Positions 6,660 to 15,043 of a stretch of DNA of 23,056 nt are shown here, piece after piece. Location of the stretch: contig CAZOHT010000040.1 in assembly GCA_964579825.1 (NCBI GenBank), positions 1-23,056 on the forward strand, in the 5' to 3' direction. Within the stretch, counting starts at the first letter, position 1. Each line of letters opens with the position of its first letter. Both the position numbers and the translations under genes were made by a program. The DNA comes from SPCO01 sp964579825 (GTDB taxonomy: Bacteria > Chloroflexota > Limnocylindria > Limnocylindrales > CSP1-4). The notes under the pieces were generated by a model that had not been told where the DNA came from, searched no databases, and saw only the letters and a list, made by a program, of their open reading frames with translations.

Positions 6660-8008
6660 CGAAGCTCGAGGCGGCGTCCGCGGACCCAGGCGCCACGGAC
6701 CATGTCCGGATGGGCGCGGAAGATGAGTCGTGATGCGAGGTCCTCGGGATCGTCGTCGAACTCGCCGGGCACGGCCGCGACGTACGACGGATCGACCACG
6801 ATGACGTCGGCCTCCTTGCCGGCCTCGAGTGACCCGACGACCTCGCCGAGCCCGAGCGCCCGGGCGCCATCGAGCGACCCCATCCGGAGCCAGTCGAGCG
6901 GGGTGGGAGCCGGCGTGTCGGCCAACCCGCCGACGCGCAGCGCGTTCTGGGCATAGAAGCTCACCCGCATCGCGGTGAAGATCGACAGATCCGGGCCGCC
7001 CGCCACGTCGGACCCCAGACCCATCGAGAGCCCGGCCGCCTGGTACCGCGCCAGCGGCATGACGCCCGAGGCGAGGAACAGGTTCGAGGCCGGGCAGTGG
7101 GCCACGTGCGTGCCGGTCTCCACGAGCCGTGCCAGCTCACGATCGGACAGGTGCACCGCGTGCGCCAGCACGGTCCGCTCCCCCAGCCCGCCGGCTCGGT
7201 CGTAGACGTCGACGTAATCCTGGGCCTCGGGGAAGAGCCGGGCGGTCTCGGCGATCTCGCCGCGGTCCTCCGAGACGTGGGTCTGCCAGTACGCGCCGGT
7301 CGACGCGGCCAGGGCCGCGGACTCGCGCAACAGCTCCGCGGAGCACGAGATGGCGAAGCGCGGCGTCACCGCGTAGCGCAACCGCCCGTCGTCGCGCCCA
7401 TGCCATCGGGCGATGAGATCCGCCGATTCGCGAAGCGACTGCTCCAGGATCGCCGAGGGCTTGATGACCGGGTCGTACGTGCCGCGATCCATCATCACCT
7501 TGCCGACGATCGCCCGGATCCCGTGCGCTTCGGCCGCCCGGAACGACGCGTCCAGGCTGGCCTCGTAGACCGCGCCGTACACGAGAGCCGTCGTCGTGCC
7601 CGCAGCCGCGAACGCCCGCCACGCGACCGGTGCCAGGCGCTCCGCGGCGGCCTCGTCGAAGTCGCGCTCGAGCGGGAAGACGTAGCGATCGAGCCAGGTC
7701 AGCAGGTCCAGCCCCGCCCCAAGACCCGCGTTCGGCAGCTGGGGCAGGTGCGCGTGGAGATCGACCATCCCGGGCATCAGGACCCACGGACGCAGGTCCA
7801 GGGCCGTGGCCGCGTCGTCGGGCCGCTCGCCGGCGGCGCCCGCGAAGTCGATCCGCCCGGCGCCATCCACGATCAGCAGACCGTCAGCCTCATGACGGGA
7901 ACCGCCACTCCCGACGGGTGTCAACAAGCGGGCGCGCAGGCCGAACGGCCCGTGGGTGGGCAGCGTTGGGGCGGGTCCGGGATCCGATCCGTCGAGGGGG
8001 ACGCTCAC
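6656..8008 (-). CDS. guaD: guanine deaminase
   Basis: This 450-residue enzyme should convert guanine to xanthine and ammonia using one zinc ion. The zinc and catalytic set is complete: His85 and His87 (VDLHAHLPQ), His244 (TH with VSED and Glu247), His283 (LAH) and Asp334 (GSDVAGG). Guanine-deaminase-specific stretches are also present: LLTWLDRYVFPLERDF (about 102-117), VGKVMMD (168-174), TPRFAISCS (215-223), and HCPASN (304-309). Length matches the family (about 430-460). The start is the GTG at 8006-8008; no Shine-Dalgarno is evident, but TAGCAT lies 10 nt upstream, suggesting a very short leader. The product xanthine would be a natural substrate for the XDH-family enzyme at 1-3484, although the two are not in one operon. 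It is convergent with, and shares a CTAG stop with, the DUF1801-like gene. Confidence 0.92.
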   Translation of the reverse strand: MSVPLDGSDPGPAPTLPTHGPFGLRARLLTPVGSGGSRHEADGLLIVDGAGRIDFAGAAGERPDDAATALDLRPWVLMPGMVDLHAHLPQLPNAGLGAGLDLLTWLDRYVFPLERDFDEAAAERLAPVAWRAFAAAGTTTALVYGAVYEASLDASFRAAEAHGIRAIVGKVMMDRGTYDPVIKPSAILEQSLRESADLIARWHGRDDGRLRYAVTPRFAISCSAELLRESAALAASTGAYWQTHVSEDRGEIAETARLFPEAQDYVDVYDRAGGLGERTVLAHAVHLSDRELARLVETGTHVAHCPASNLFLASGVMPLARYQAAGLSMGLGSDVAGGPDLSIFTAMRVSFYAQNALRVGGLADTPAPTPLDWLRMGSLDGARALGLGEVVGSLEAGKEADVIVVDPSYVAAVPGEFDDDPEDLASRLIFRAHPDMVRGAWVRGRRLELR

Positions 8009-8018
8009 GACGGGGGCG

Positions 8019-8043
8019 ATGCTAGCACGGGCCGCGCGGCCCG
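8019..8043 (-). promoter_or_regulatory. candidate guaD promoter with a 16-bp palindrome
   Basis: Reading the minus strand, TAGCAT (8019-8024) lies 10 nt before the GTG start of guanine deaminase. Just upstream is CGGGCCGCGCGGCCCG (8028-8043), a perfect 16-bp palindrome that would fall inside the promoter spacer. It could be an operator for guaD, or a terminator stem for the 63-aa gene ending at 8051, although no T-run follows. The -10 call is weak; the palindrome is certain. Confidence 0.4.
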
Positions 8044-8050
8044 CCCGGCA

Positions 8051-8242
8051 TCAGCGCTTCTTGCCGCGAACCTCGATCAGGTGGGCGGTCCACTCGGAGC
8101 CGGTCCGATCGATCGTCGCCGAACTCCCGTGCCATCCGCAGGTGCAGGTGATCGTCTGGGCCTGGTGCTTGTACTCGTCGATGACGTGCTTGAACGGCTC
8201 GACGGCGCCATTGGCGGGCTTGACAGGCGGACGACTGTTCAC
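8051..8242 (-). CDS. 63-residue Cys/His protein of unknown function
   Basis: I do not recognise this protein. The first half is charged (EPFKHVIDEYKHQ). The second carries CTCGWH (Cys33, Cys35, His38) and His54 in a WTAHLIEVRG strand, so Cys2His2-type metal binding is possible, though not shown. The GTG at 8240-8242 has a good Shine-Dalgarno (AGGAG, 5 nt spacing), which supports the gene and its start. No signal peptide or membrane segment is present. It lies 42 bp upstream of guanine deaminase on the same strand, but the palindrome and -10-like box between them suggest separate transcription. An alternative is a small DNA- or protein-binding regulator. Confidence 0.65.
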   Translation of the reverse strand: MNSRPPVKPANGAVEPFKHVIDEYKHQAQTITCTCGWHGSSATIDRTGSEWTAHLIEVRGKKR

Positions 8243-8355
8243 AGGGACTCCTGCACGGGGGTCGGAATCGCCGATGCACAGGAGTGACCGGCGGGGTTTC
8301 GAATCCTACACCAAACGGCCCATTCCCGCTCAGCCTCCGAGCGTGGACGGCCCCT

Positions 8356-8455
8356 NNNNNNNNNNNNNNNNNNNNNNNNNNNNNNNNNNNNNNNNNNNNN
8401 NNNNNNNNNNNNNNNNNNNNNNNNNNNNNNNNNNNNNNNNNNNNNNNNNNNNNNN
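8356..8455. other. assembly gap of 100 N
   Basis: Exactly 100 unknown bases, a placeholder scaffold gap. It cuts the 3' end of the flavoprotein oxidase gene. The 113 known bases on its left (8243-8355) lie upstream of the 63-aa gene and should contain its promoter; I see no other gene there. Confidence 0.97.
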
Positions 8456-9972
8456 TAGCCCATCCGCTTCGGGAGACGCGTGGCCTCGCGCAGGACCGGG
8501 TTGACCGGGCGCTCCTGCTCCTCGAGCTGCTCGCGGCGAACGATCGCCTCGCGGACGACCCGGGCGCCGATGTACCGGAACGGCTCCGGTGGGAACGCCC
8601 GCGGCCGCACGCCCACGAGCGGCAGCGCGAGGGCCGGGTCCGCGACCGCCTCCACGGCGAGCGCCGCCAGGATCCGTCCGCCCACGACGGACGGCGCGAC
8701 GCCGTTCCCCGAGTAGCCGTGCCCATAGTGGATCGGCCGGCCCGGGACTGACGCGAAGGTCGGCAGGTGGTCCGCCGTGATGTCGATCGGGCCGCCCCAG
8801 GCGTCCTCGATCCGGACGTCGCGCAAGGACGGGAAGAGGCGCCGCAGCCCGGCCGCGGCGCGGGCCGTGGACTGGGCATCGTCCGTGAACGCGGGCCCGA
8901 TCCGACCGCCGAACCCGGCGCGGCCCCCGCCCCCACCGATGGCGATGCGCCCGTCGGGCGTCGTCCGCAGGTAGTGGAGCGTGAACCGGGCGTCGGCCAG
9001 CCCCTCCCCGCCGGTCCAGCCGAGGTCCGCGAGGCGATCCGGGATGGGCTCGGTCAGGACGATGTAGCTGGACCAGGTCACGAGCCGCCGCCCGAATGAC
9101 GGCCACGCCGCCGCCCACGCGTTGAGGGCCACGACCGCTGCCCTCGCGGTGACCTGCCCGTCCCCGGCGACCGAGGTCGTCCGGACCCGGACCGGGCCAG
9201 CGCCACCGCCCGCCCGCCCCGCGCGACCGGCCGGCGCCCGACGCGGACCGGCGCCGACGCCGCCGAGCCAGCCGGGCCGCTCCCCGTCGAGTTCCGTGAC
9301 GGTCGTCCCTTCGTGGATCTGGACACCGCGCTCCAGCACGACTCGCCGCAGGGCCCTGGCCAGGACCGCGGGCTGGACCGTGGCCGCGCCCGGCATGAGT
9401 GCACCGGCGCGCAACACCGGCGACGCCACCCGCGCGGACAGCTCGCCGGCCGACAGGGCCACGTATCGCCCCGGCTCCCCGACCGCCCGGCACGCCTCGA
9501 CCGCCTCCACCCAGCCGTCGTCCTGGGCCGGCGCGGCGCTCGCCGAGATCGAACCCGCCTTCCGGTACCAGGCGTCCACGCCGTGGTCGGCGGACCACGT
9601 CCCCAGCGAGTCCACCGCGTCGTCCATCGCTCGACACAGCGCCACGGCCCCGGCCTCGCCGTGCCGCTCGATCAGGGTCGGCAATTCATCCCACCAGCCC
9701 GTGGCGAATCCACCGTTCCGCCCGGACGGCCCGCCACCGCAGATGTCCGACTCCAGCAGGACGATCCGGGCACTCGGGGCGATCTCCGTCAGGCGATACG
9801 CGGTCCACAGGCCGGTGTAGCCGCCACCGAGGATCACGACGTCGGCCGTGATCGAGCCGCGCAACGGCGGGGCGGCACCGGCCAGATGCGGGGTGACAGC
9901 CGCCTCGGCCGAGAGCGCCTCGCGCAGCCACCAGGACCGCCGCCGGCCGCTCGGACGGACGCCAGCCAGCAC
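8456..9972 (-). CDS. DAO-family FAD-dependent oxidoreductase (glycine/D-amino-acid or amine oxidase type), 3' end in gap
   Basis: The 505 visible residues are a DAO-fold flavoprotein. After a SWWLREAL lead-in like that of gamma-glutamylputrescine-oxidase-type proteins, the FAD Rossmann motif VVILGGGYTGLWTAY begins near residue 45. The FAD-attachment-like loop SGRNGGFATG follows, and the C-terminal FAD strand reads YGHGYSGNGVAPSVVGGRI. It should oxidise a C-N bond of an amine or amino acid; the substrate is unknown. A low-complexity Gly/Ala/Arg insert (GPRRAPAGRAGRAGGGAG) interrupts the middle. The GTG at 9970-9972 starts 5 nt after the stop of the substrate-binding-protein gene, with GGGAGG inside that gene as the likely Shine-Dalgarno. 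It is the last known gene of the SorC-kinase-ABC operon, so its substrate may be the imported compound or a derivative. The length is already typical, so little is lost in the gap. Confidence 0.85.
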
Positions 9973-9977
9973 GACGG

Positions 9978-11042
9978 TCAGTCGCCTCCCGGGAGCAGGT
10001 CCGTCCGGACGACATCCTCGACCACGACCGGGTTCGGGACGAGCCCAAGGGTCGTCAGGTAGTCGATCGAGGCGATCCAGCCGTCGGTGTCGATGGCGCC
10101 CAGCCCGAACTCGGCCTGGACCGGGCCTTTCCAGGAGTCGATCGTGGCTTCGAGGACGGCGAGCTGGCCGGCGCGGTCCGCCGCCAGCTCGGGGACGGCC
10201 GTGATCGCGGCCTCCAGGCCCGCTTCGGGGTTCGCCTTGATCTCCTCCATCGCCTGGAGGGTAGCGGCGACGAACGCCGAGATGGCGTCGTGTTTCGTCT
10301 CGAGCGTCGCGGTCCCGGCGATCAGGCCAGGACCGGGAAGCGGCGTGATGTCGTCGATGCGCAGGATGGTCGCGGGGCTGCCGCCCAGCTCCAGCTGGAC
10401 CGGTTCGTTGTTCGAGAACCCCGTCGCGGCGTCCACCGCTCCCTGCTCGACGGCGATCCGCTGGGTGAAGTCCGGGTATTCGACGATCTCGACGTCGTCG
10501 GTCGTCAGGTCCGCGGACGCCAGCAGCGCCTGGAGCATGATCCAGCCCGAGCCGTAGCGACCCGGGGTGCCGATCTTGCGGCCCTCGAGGTCGGCCGCGC
10601 TCGTGATCCCGGTCGAGGCCTTGGCGAACACCACGTTCGGGAACTTGCCGTAGATGGTCGCGATGTACTGGATCGGGATCGCCTGGCTGACCGCCGGGAT
10701 GACGCTCGTGCCGTCGGAGATGCCCACGTCGATGCTGCCGGCGCCGACCAGCGCGACGAGGTCCGGGTCGATCTTGTTCTGGAACGTGACGGTCAGGCCG
10801 GCGGCCTCGTACAGGCCGGTCTGCTCGGCGAGGTAGAACGGTGCGAACTGGACGCTCGGGATGTAGCCGAGGCCGACGGTCAGCGCGGTCGGCTCCAGGC
10901 TCGGCTCGTTGCTGACGTCGTCGGACGGTGACGTCGCGATCGAGGCGGACGGCAGTTGCGACGCGCCGCCGCCACCGCACGCGGCGACGAGGACGGCGAG
11001 CAGGATCCCGAGGACGACGGTTCGGGAGCGAAGTGACGACAC
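9978..11042 (-). CDS. ABC transporter substrate-binding lipoprotein, NMT1/THI5-like
   Basis: A 354-residue secreted lipoprotein. A short basic N-terminus and hydrophobic stretch end in a lipobox VAAC with Cys22, followed by a Gly/Ser/Pro linker. The binding domain has the family pattern YIPSVQFAPFYLAEQTGLYEAAGL at about 60-83. It continues with GSIDVGISD, a KFPNVVF strand, GRYGSGW, and a SNNEPVQLE stretch. This group includes importers for hydroxymethylpyrimidine, riboflavin, nitrate, sulfonates and aromatic acids. GRYGSGW and NEPVQL look most like the vitamin/pyrimidine branch, but the ligand is uncertain. The GTG at 11040-11042 has GGAGG 6 nt before it and places the signal peptide at the N-terminus; a longer in-frame start at 11099 would overlap the permease gene. 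It works with the permease and ATPase encoded just upstream. Confidence 0.9.
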   Translation of the reverse strand: MSSLRSRTVVLGILLAVLVAACGGGGASQLPSASIATSPSDDVSNEPSLEPTALTVGLGYIPSVQFAPFYLAEQTGLYEAAGLTVTFQNKIDPDLVALVGAGSIDVGISDGTSVIPAVSQAIPIQYIATIYGKFPNVVFAKASTGITSAADLEGRKIGTPGRYGSGWIMLQALLASADLTTDDVEIVEYPDFTQRIAVEQGAVDAATGFSNNEPVQLELGGSPATILRIDDITPLPGPGLIAGTATLETKHDAISAFVAATLQAMEEIKANPEAGLEAAITAVPELAADRAGQLAVLEATIDSWKGPVQAEFGLGAIDTDGWIASIDYLTTLGLVPNPVVVEDVVRTDLLPGGD

Positions 11043-11088
11043 GAAGACCTCCAACGATCGATGGCGTACGCGAGGATGGATGACGAGT

Positions 11089-11856
11089 TCAGCGAGCACC
11101 GACGAGCTGGCGCTCGACGAAGACGACGGCGAGGTACAGGACGATGCCCATCAGGGCGAGCGTGAGCAGCGCGGCGAACATGAGTGGGATATCGAACAGC
11201 GAGCCGCGCGCCAGGTTGATGAGGACGCCGAGCCCGCGCTCGGCGCCGGCCCACTCCCCGACGACGGCTCCGACGACGGCCAGGGTCACGCCGACGCGCA
11301 TCCCGCCGAGGATGTTCGGGAGCGCGGCCGGGATCTCGAGGGTCGTGAGCACCTGGCGCTGGGTCGCGCGCAGGCTGCGACCGAGCTCGAGGAGTCGCGG
11401 GTCGACCGACCGGATCCCGACCATCGTGGAGATGGCGACCGGGAAGAACACGATCAGCGAGCAGATGACGACCTTGCTGAGCAGGCCCGGCCCGAACCAC
11501 AGGGCGAGCAACGGCGCGATGGCCAGGATCGGGACCGCCTGGGCGGCGACCAGATACGGCGACGCGAGCCGCTCGACGACGGCGCTACGGGCCAACACAT
11601 AGCCGATGACGACACCGGCCGTGGCCCCGACGGAGAACCCGAGGGCGACCTCGACGAGGGTCGTCACGAAGTGCGGCCAGAGGATGCCGTCGCCGATCGC
11701 CCCGATGAACCGCCCGAGGACGGCTTCTGGCGTCGGGAGGATGAACGGCGGATAGCCGCCGATGAACACGATCGCCCGCCAGACGAGCAGGAAGACGACG
11801 AGCGCCCCGAGGACGGTGATGACGCTCGATCGCGTCACGAGGCGGTCCTGGGTCAT
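11089..11856 (-). CDS. ABC transporter permease, SsuC/TauC/ThiX type
   Basis: A 255-residue inner-membrane permease of the BPD-transport family. Hydrophobic helices are near residues 13-33, 68-88, 101-123, 127-147, 187-205 and 223-247. The cytoplasmic EAA-type coupling loop that docks on the ATPase lies at about 155-180 (ELGRSLRATQRQVLTTLEIP, then AALP). PTPEAVLGRF after the first helix is typical of nitrate/sulfonate/pyrimidine permeases. The ATG (11854-11856) overlaps the TGA of the ATPase gene as ATGA, so the two are translationally coupled, and the lipoprotein gene follows 46 nt downstream. One permease gene is present, so the complex is probably a homodimer. Role and family are clear; the substrate is not. 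Confidence 0.93.
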   Translation of the reverse strand: MTQDRLVTRSSVITVLGALVVFLLVWRAIVFIGGYPPFILPTPEAVLGRFIGAIGDGILWPHFVTTLVEVALGFSVGATAGVVIGYVLARSAVVERLASPYLVAAQAVPILAIAPLLALWFGPGLLSKVVICSLIVFFPVAISTMVGIRSVDPRLLELGRSLRATQRQVLTTLEIPAALPNILGGMRVGVTLAVVGAVVGEWAGAERGLGVLINLARGSLFDIPLMFAALLTLALMGIVLYLAVVFVERQLVGAR

Positions 11857-12632
11857 GCCGCGATCTCCAGGTGCTCGCGGACGCGGGCCATCGTCGCGGT
11901 GGCGGCCGGCGTGTCCATCTGGGCCAGGGTCCGCGGCCGAGGCAGGTCGACCACGACCTCCGCGGCGATCCGACCCGGACGTGGCGACATGACGACGACG
12001 CGGTCCGCGACGAGCACGGCCTCGGGGATGCTGTGGGTGACCATGACGATCGTCGTCTCGGCGTTGTCCCAGAGCCGCAGGAGTTCGAGGTCGAACCGCT
12101 CGCGGGTCATCGCATCGAGCGCACTGAACGGCTCGTCGAGCAGCAGGACCTCGGGCGAGAGCGCCAGGGCCCGGGCGAGCGCGACGCGCTGGCGGGTGCC
12201 ACCGGACAGCTCGGACGGTCGCGAGGTGACCGCGGAGGCATCGAGTTCGACGAGCTCCGTCAGCTCGGACAGGCGGGCCGCGCGCCGATCGGCCGACCAG
12301 CCATCGAGCTCCAGCGGGTACGTGATGTTGTCCGCGCTCGTCCGCCACGGCAGCAGGCGCGGCTCCTGGAAGACGAGGCCGATGCGCGGGTCCGGGCCCG
12401 TGATCGGGGTCCCGTCGAGGGCGGCGACGCCCGTCGCCGGCGCCAGCAGCCCCGCGATGACCCGCAGGAGCGTGGACTTCCCGCAGCCGTTGGGTCCGAT
12501 GAGGGCGATGACCTCACCGCCCTCGATGGCCAGGTCCACACCATCCAGGGCGACGAGTGGCTCCCCGTCGCGGGTCGGGAACGTGACGCCCGCGCCGGTC
12601 AGCGCGATGGCTCCGCGTGTGGTCGCGGTCAT
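11853..12632 (-). CDS. ABC transporter ATP-binding protein, SsuB/TauB type
   Basis: A 259-residue ATPase that powers the importer. Walker A GPNGCGKST is at 46-54, the Q-loop Gln89 (FQEPRLLPW) follows, the ABC signature LSGGTRQR is at 142-149, Walker B LLLDEP with the catalytic Glu at 163-168, and the switch His200 (THSIPEA). All motifs are intact. The FQEPRLLPW Q-loop and length of about 260 are characteristic of the nitrate/sulfonate/taurine/pyrimidine subfamily, in agreement with the NMT1-like binding protein. The ATG at 12630-12632 overlaps the TGA of the kinase gene, and its own TGA overlaps the permease ATG, so the transporter is co-produced with the kinase. Confidence 0.95.
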   Translation of the reverse strand: MTATTRGAIALTGAGVTFPTRDGEPLVALDGVDLAIEGGEVIALIGPNGCGKSTLLRVIAGLLAPATGVAALDGTPITGPDPRIGLVFQEPRLLPWRTSADNITYPLELDGWSADRRAARLSELTELVELDASAVTSRPSELSGGTRQRVALARALALSPEVLLLDEPFSALDAMTRERFDLELLRLWDNAETTIVMVTHSIPEAVLVADRVVVMSPRPGRIAAEVVVDLPRPRTLAQMDTPAATATMARVREHLEIAA

Positions 12633-14092
12633 GCGGACGGCCCTGACAGTGACCGCAGGATCGGCGCCGTCGCCGGATACAGCGCCACGTAGGCCTCGAA
12701 CAGGCGGGCATAGGTCGGGGCGAGCTCAGCGTTCGGTTCGAGTCGGTGGTCGATGCGGGTCATCGCACCGATGGCGGCCGGCAGGTCCGGGTAGACCTCG
12801 ATGGCGCAGGCGCCCAGGATCGCGCTGCCGACGACGGCGGTCTCCAGGACCGCCGGGACGGCGACCGAGAAGCCGGTCACATCGGCCTTGATCTGGTTCC
12901 ACACGGCGCTCCGGGCCGGGCCGCCGCACACGCGCATGTCGCGGACCTGCACGCCCGCGGCGAGCATCGGCGCGGCCACGTGCCGGATGGCCAGGGCGGA
13001 GGCCTCGAGGATGGCCCGCGCCAGGTGGCCGCGTCCGTGCGCGAGGGTCAGGCCGGCGAAGACGCCGCGGGCGTCGGGGTCCCAGATCGGCGACCGCTCA
13101 CCCGCGAGGTACGGCAGGAAGACGAGGCCATCGGCGCCGGGCGGGGTGGCAGCCGCCTCGGCGAGGAGGGCATCGGTGGAGATCGTGTCGGCGAGGATCG
13201 CGTCTCGGTACCAATCGAGCGCCCGTCCCGTGGCGGCCATCGCGGCCCCCACGCTGAAGTGGCCGGCGAGCGGCGCGGGCGTCACGAACCCGCCCGGGAC
13301 CTCGACCGGGCGATCCCAGTAGACGCCGAACCCGCCCGCCGACCCGCCGGGGTCGTAGGCGTCGCCGGCCCGCAGGAGCCCAGCGCCGTGGTAGCTCGCG
13401 AACGCATCGACCGTGCCACCGGCGACCGGGATGCCGGCCTGCAGGCCGAGGGCGTCGGCCGCCGCGCCGGTCAGGCGGCCAACGAGCGAGCCGGTCTCGC
13501 CGGTCGCGGGCAGTCGTGCAGCCGGGATGCCGGCGGCGCCCACCTGGGCCGGGTCAGGGACGAGTTGGCTCGGGGTGAGCGGCGCGACGGCCTCCCCGGT
13601 CAGGCGGAACGCGAGCCACTCCCAGGTCGCGAGGTACCAGCGCGTCGCGTCGGCGGCCGTCGGATCGTGGCGTTCCACCCACAGCGCGGCCGGCAGTCCG
13701 GCGAGCGCCCAGCCGCGGACGCCCGTTGCGTCGGCCAGCTCGTCCGCCTCGGCGATCGAACGGGTATCCATCCAGGTGATGGCGGGTCGGGTCGCCTCAC
13801 CCCGGCCGTCCACGGCGACGAGGGTGGGTCCGTGACCATCCACGCCGATGGCGACGATGTCCGCGACCTCCGACACGCGCAGGGCGCGGACCGCCGATAC
13901 GACTGCCGACCACCAGGCGCCTGGATCCTGCTCGGCCCAGCCCGGCTGCCGACCCACGTCGAGCTCGTAGCCGGATCGGGCGAGCGCCAAGAGCTCGCCG
14001 TCGAGCGTGACGAGGCCGGCCTTGACCTCGTTCGTCCCGAGGTCGATGCCGAGGATCGCGGCGGGTCGAGTGGCGCGAACGGTCCGGCTCAT
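12629..14092 (-). CDS. FGGY-family carbohydrate kinase
   Basis: A 487-residue sugar kinase with the two-domain actin-like fold. The N-terminal phosphate loop GIDLGTNEVKAG is at 15-26, GVDGHG at 83-88, and the substrate-side WMDTRS at 107-112. The catalytic-base motif GGTVDAFASYHGAG has Asp229. A C-terminal adenosine-site stretch reads RVCGGPARSAVWNQIKADVTG. It phosphorylates a sugar, polyol or similar hydroxyl compound with ATP. It looks most like xylulokinase-like members of unknown substrate. The ATG at 14090-14092 overlaps the TGA of the regulator gene as ATGA. SorC-family regulators sense phosphorylated sugars, so this kinase probably makes the inducer. Coupling to an NMT1-type importer instead of a sugar importer is odd. 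Confidence 0.9.
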   Translation of the reverse strand: MSRTVRATRPAAILGIDLGTNEVKAGLVTLDGELLALARSGYELDVGRQPGWAEQDPGAWWSAVVSAVRALRVSEVADIVAIGVDGHGPTLVAVDGRGEATRPAITWMDTRSIAEADELADATGVRGWALAGLPAALWVERHDPTAADATRWYLATWEWLAFRLTGEAVAPLTPSQLVPDPAQVGAAGIPAARLPATGETGSLVGRLTGAAADALGLQAGIPVAGGTVDAFASYHGAGLLRAGDAYDPGGSAGGFGVYWDRPVEVPGGFVTPAPLAGHFSVGAAMAATGRALDWYRDAILADTISTDALLAEAAATPPGADGLVFLPYLAGERSPIWDPDARGVFAGLTLAHGRGHLARAILEASALAIRHVAAPMLAAGVQVRDMRVCGGPARSAVWNQIKADVTGFSVAVPAVLETAVVGSAILGACAIEVYPDLPAAIGAMTRIDHRLEPNAELAPTYARLFEAYVALYPATAPILRSLSGPSA

Positions 14093-15024
14093 GGAGCGAG
14101 GGTCTCCGCGTCGAGCGCCACGACGGCCTCCGCGGTCGCGACGTCCGTGACGAGCGTCCGGACGACGCCGGCGCGCAGGGCGCCGAGGATCGCCTTGACC
14201 TTGGTCTCGCCCGACGCCACGCCGATGGCGACCGGCACGCGACCGAGCGCGCGTGCATCGAACGCGATCACGCGCTCACGCATGGCCGGACAGACGAAGC
14301 GACCATCCAGATCGAACGGGGCGATGAGCACCTCGCCGACCGCGTCGGCGGCCTCGAGCTGGCGTTCCGTCTCCGCACCGACCGCCGAGACGCTCCACGA
14401 TGGGCCACCGATCCCGAACAGGACGACGTCGAGCCGGTCCCACAGATCCACGACCGCGCGCACGCCGGCGTGGGCAACGAGCGCTCGCTTCGTGGCGGCG
14501 TCATCGACCAGGCCCGGGGCCATCAGGCCGTGCGGCTGAGCGCCGAGGGCCTCCGCGATGCGCCGGTACGGCTCACGTTCCGGGCCGGTCGACCAGTGAC
14601 CGCCGCACAGCGGCAGGACCGTGGCCGCGATCGGGCTGGCGGTCTCCTCGAGGGCATCCGCAGCGGCCGAGACGGAGGCGCCGTCCCCCACCCCGATGAT
14701 CGCGCCGTCGCGGACGGTCGGGCGAAGGACCTGGGCCGCGAGCCGCCCGACCATGCGTCGCGTGAGGTCCTCGGGCCCGACGATCGTCGGCGCGAGGTGG
14801 ACGGCGTCCAGGCCGTAGGTGCGTCGGAGCGCCTCCCCCGCCGGACTCGTGGCCGTCGTCGAATCGACGATCCGGATCTCCACGATGCCCTCGGCCCGGG
14901 CGCGCTTGAGGAGCCGCGACACCTGCGGGCGGGTGACGCCCATCAGCTCGGCGATGGCGTTCTGGGTCTCACCCAGCTCGTAGTACAGCCGACTCACCCG
15001 GACGAGCTGCTCGAAGTCGCTCAC
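14089..15024 (-). CDS. SorC/DeoR-type sugar-binding transcriptional regulator
   Basis: A 311-residue regulator. The N-terminal helix-turn-helix is at about 12-42 (LYYELGETQNAIAELMGVT, recognition helix RPQVSRLLKRARAEG), followed by the SorC sugar-phosphate-binding domain. The latter includes GVGDGASV near the middle, LPLCGGHWSTG, and a C-terminal GVASGETKVKAILGALRAGVVRTLVTD, the hallmark phosphosugar site. SorC proteins are usually local regulators released or activated by a phosphorylated sugar. It is the first gene of the six-gene operon, and its TGA overlaps the kinase ATG, so autoregulation of the whole operon is likely. The start is the GTG at 15022-15024; no Shine-Dalgarno is visible. 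The spacer upstream contains short repeats that may be its operator. Confidence 0.92.
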   Translation of the reverse strand: MSDFEQLVRVSRLYYELGETQNAIAELMGVTRPQVSRLLKRARAEGIVEIRIVDSTTATSPAGEALRRTYGLDAVHLAPTIVGPEDLTRRMVGRLAAQVLRPTVRDGAIIGVGDGASVSAAADALEETASPIAATVLPLCGGHWSTGPEREPYRRIAEALGAQPHGLMAPGLVDDAATKRALVAHAGVRAVVDLWDRLDVVLFGIGGPSWSVSAVGAETERQLEAADAVGEVLIAPFDLDGRFVCPAMRERVIAFDARALGRVPVAIGVASGETKVKAILGALRAGVVRTLVTDVATAEAVVALDAETLAP

Positions 15025-15043
15025 GCGGGCCCGTCGGTGGTCG

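Noticed and set aside
8297..8312. GGGTTTCGAATCCTAC, which looks like a tRNA T-arm
   Set aside because: The stem does not pair well, there is no acceptor or anticodon arm upstream, and a tRNA would overlap the start region of the 63-aa gene.
10909..12891. 660-codon plus-strand open frame opposite the ABC transporter genes
   Set aside because: The opposite strand codes intact ABC ATPase and permease motifs; the plus frame is Asp/Arg/Glu-rich low-complexity shadow.
12746..14539. 597-codon plus-strand open frame opposite the kinase and regulator genes
   Set aside because: No recognisable domain, and antisense to genes with complete FGGY and SorC motifs.
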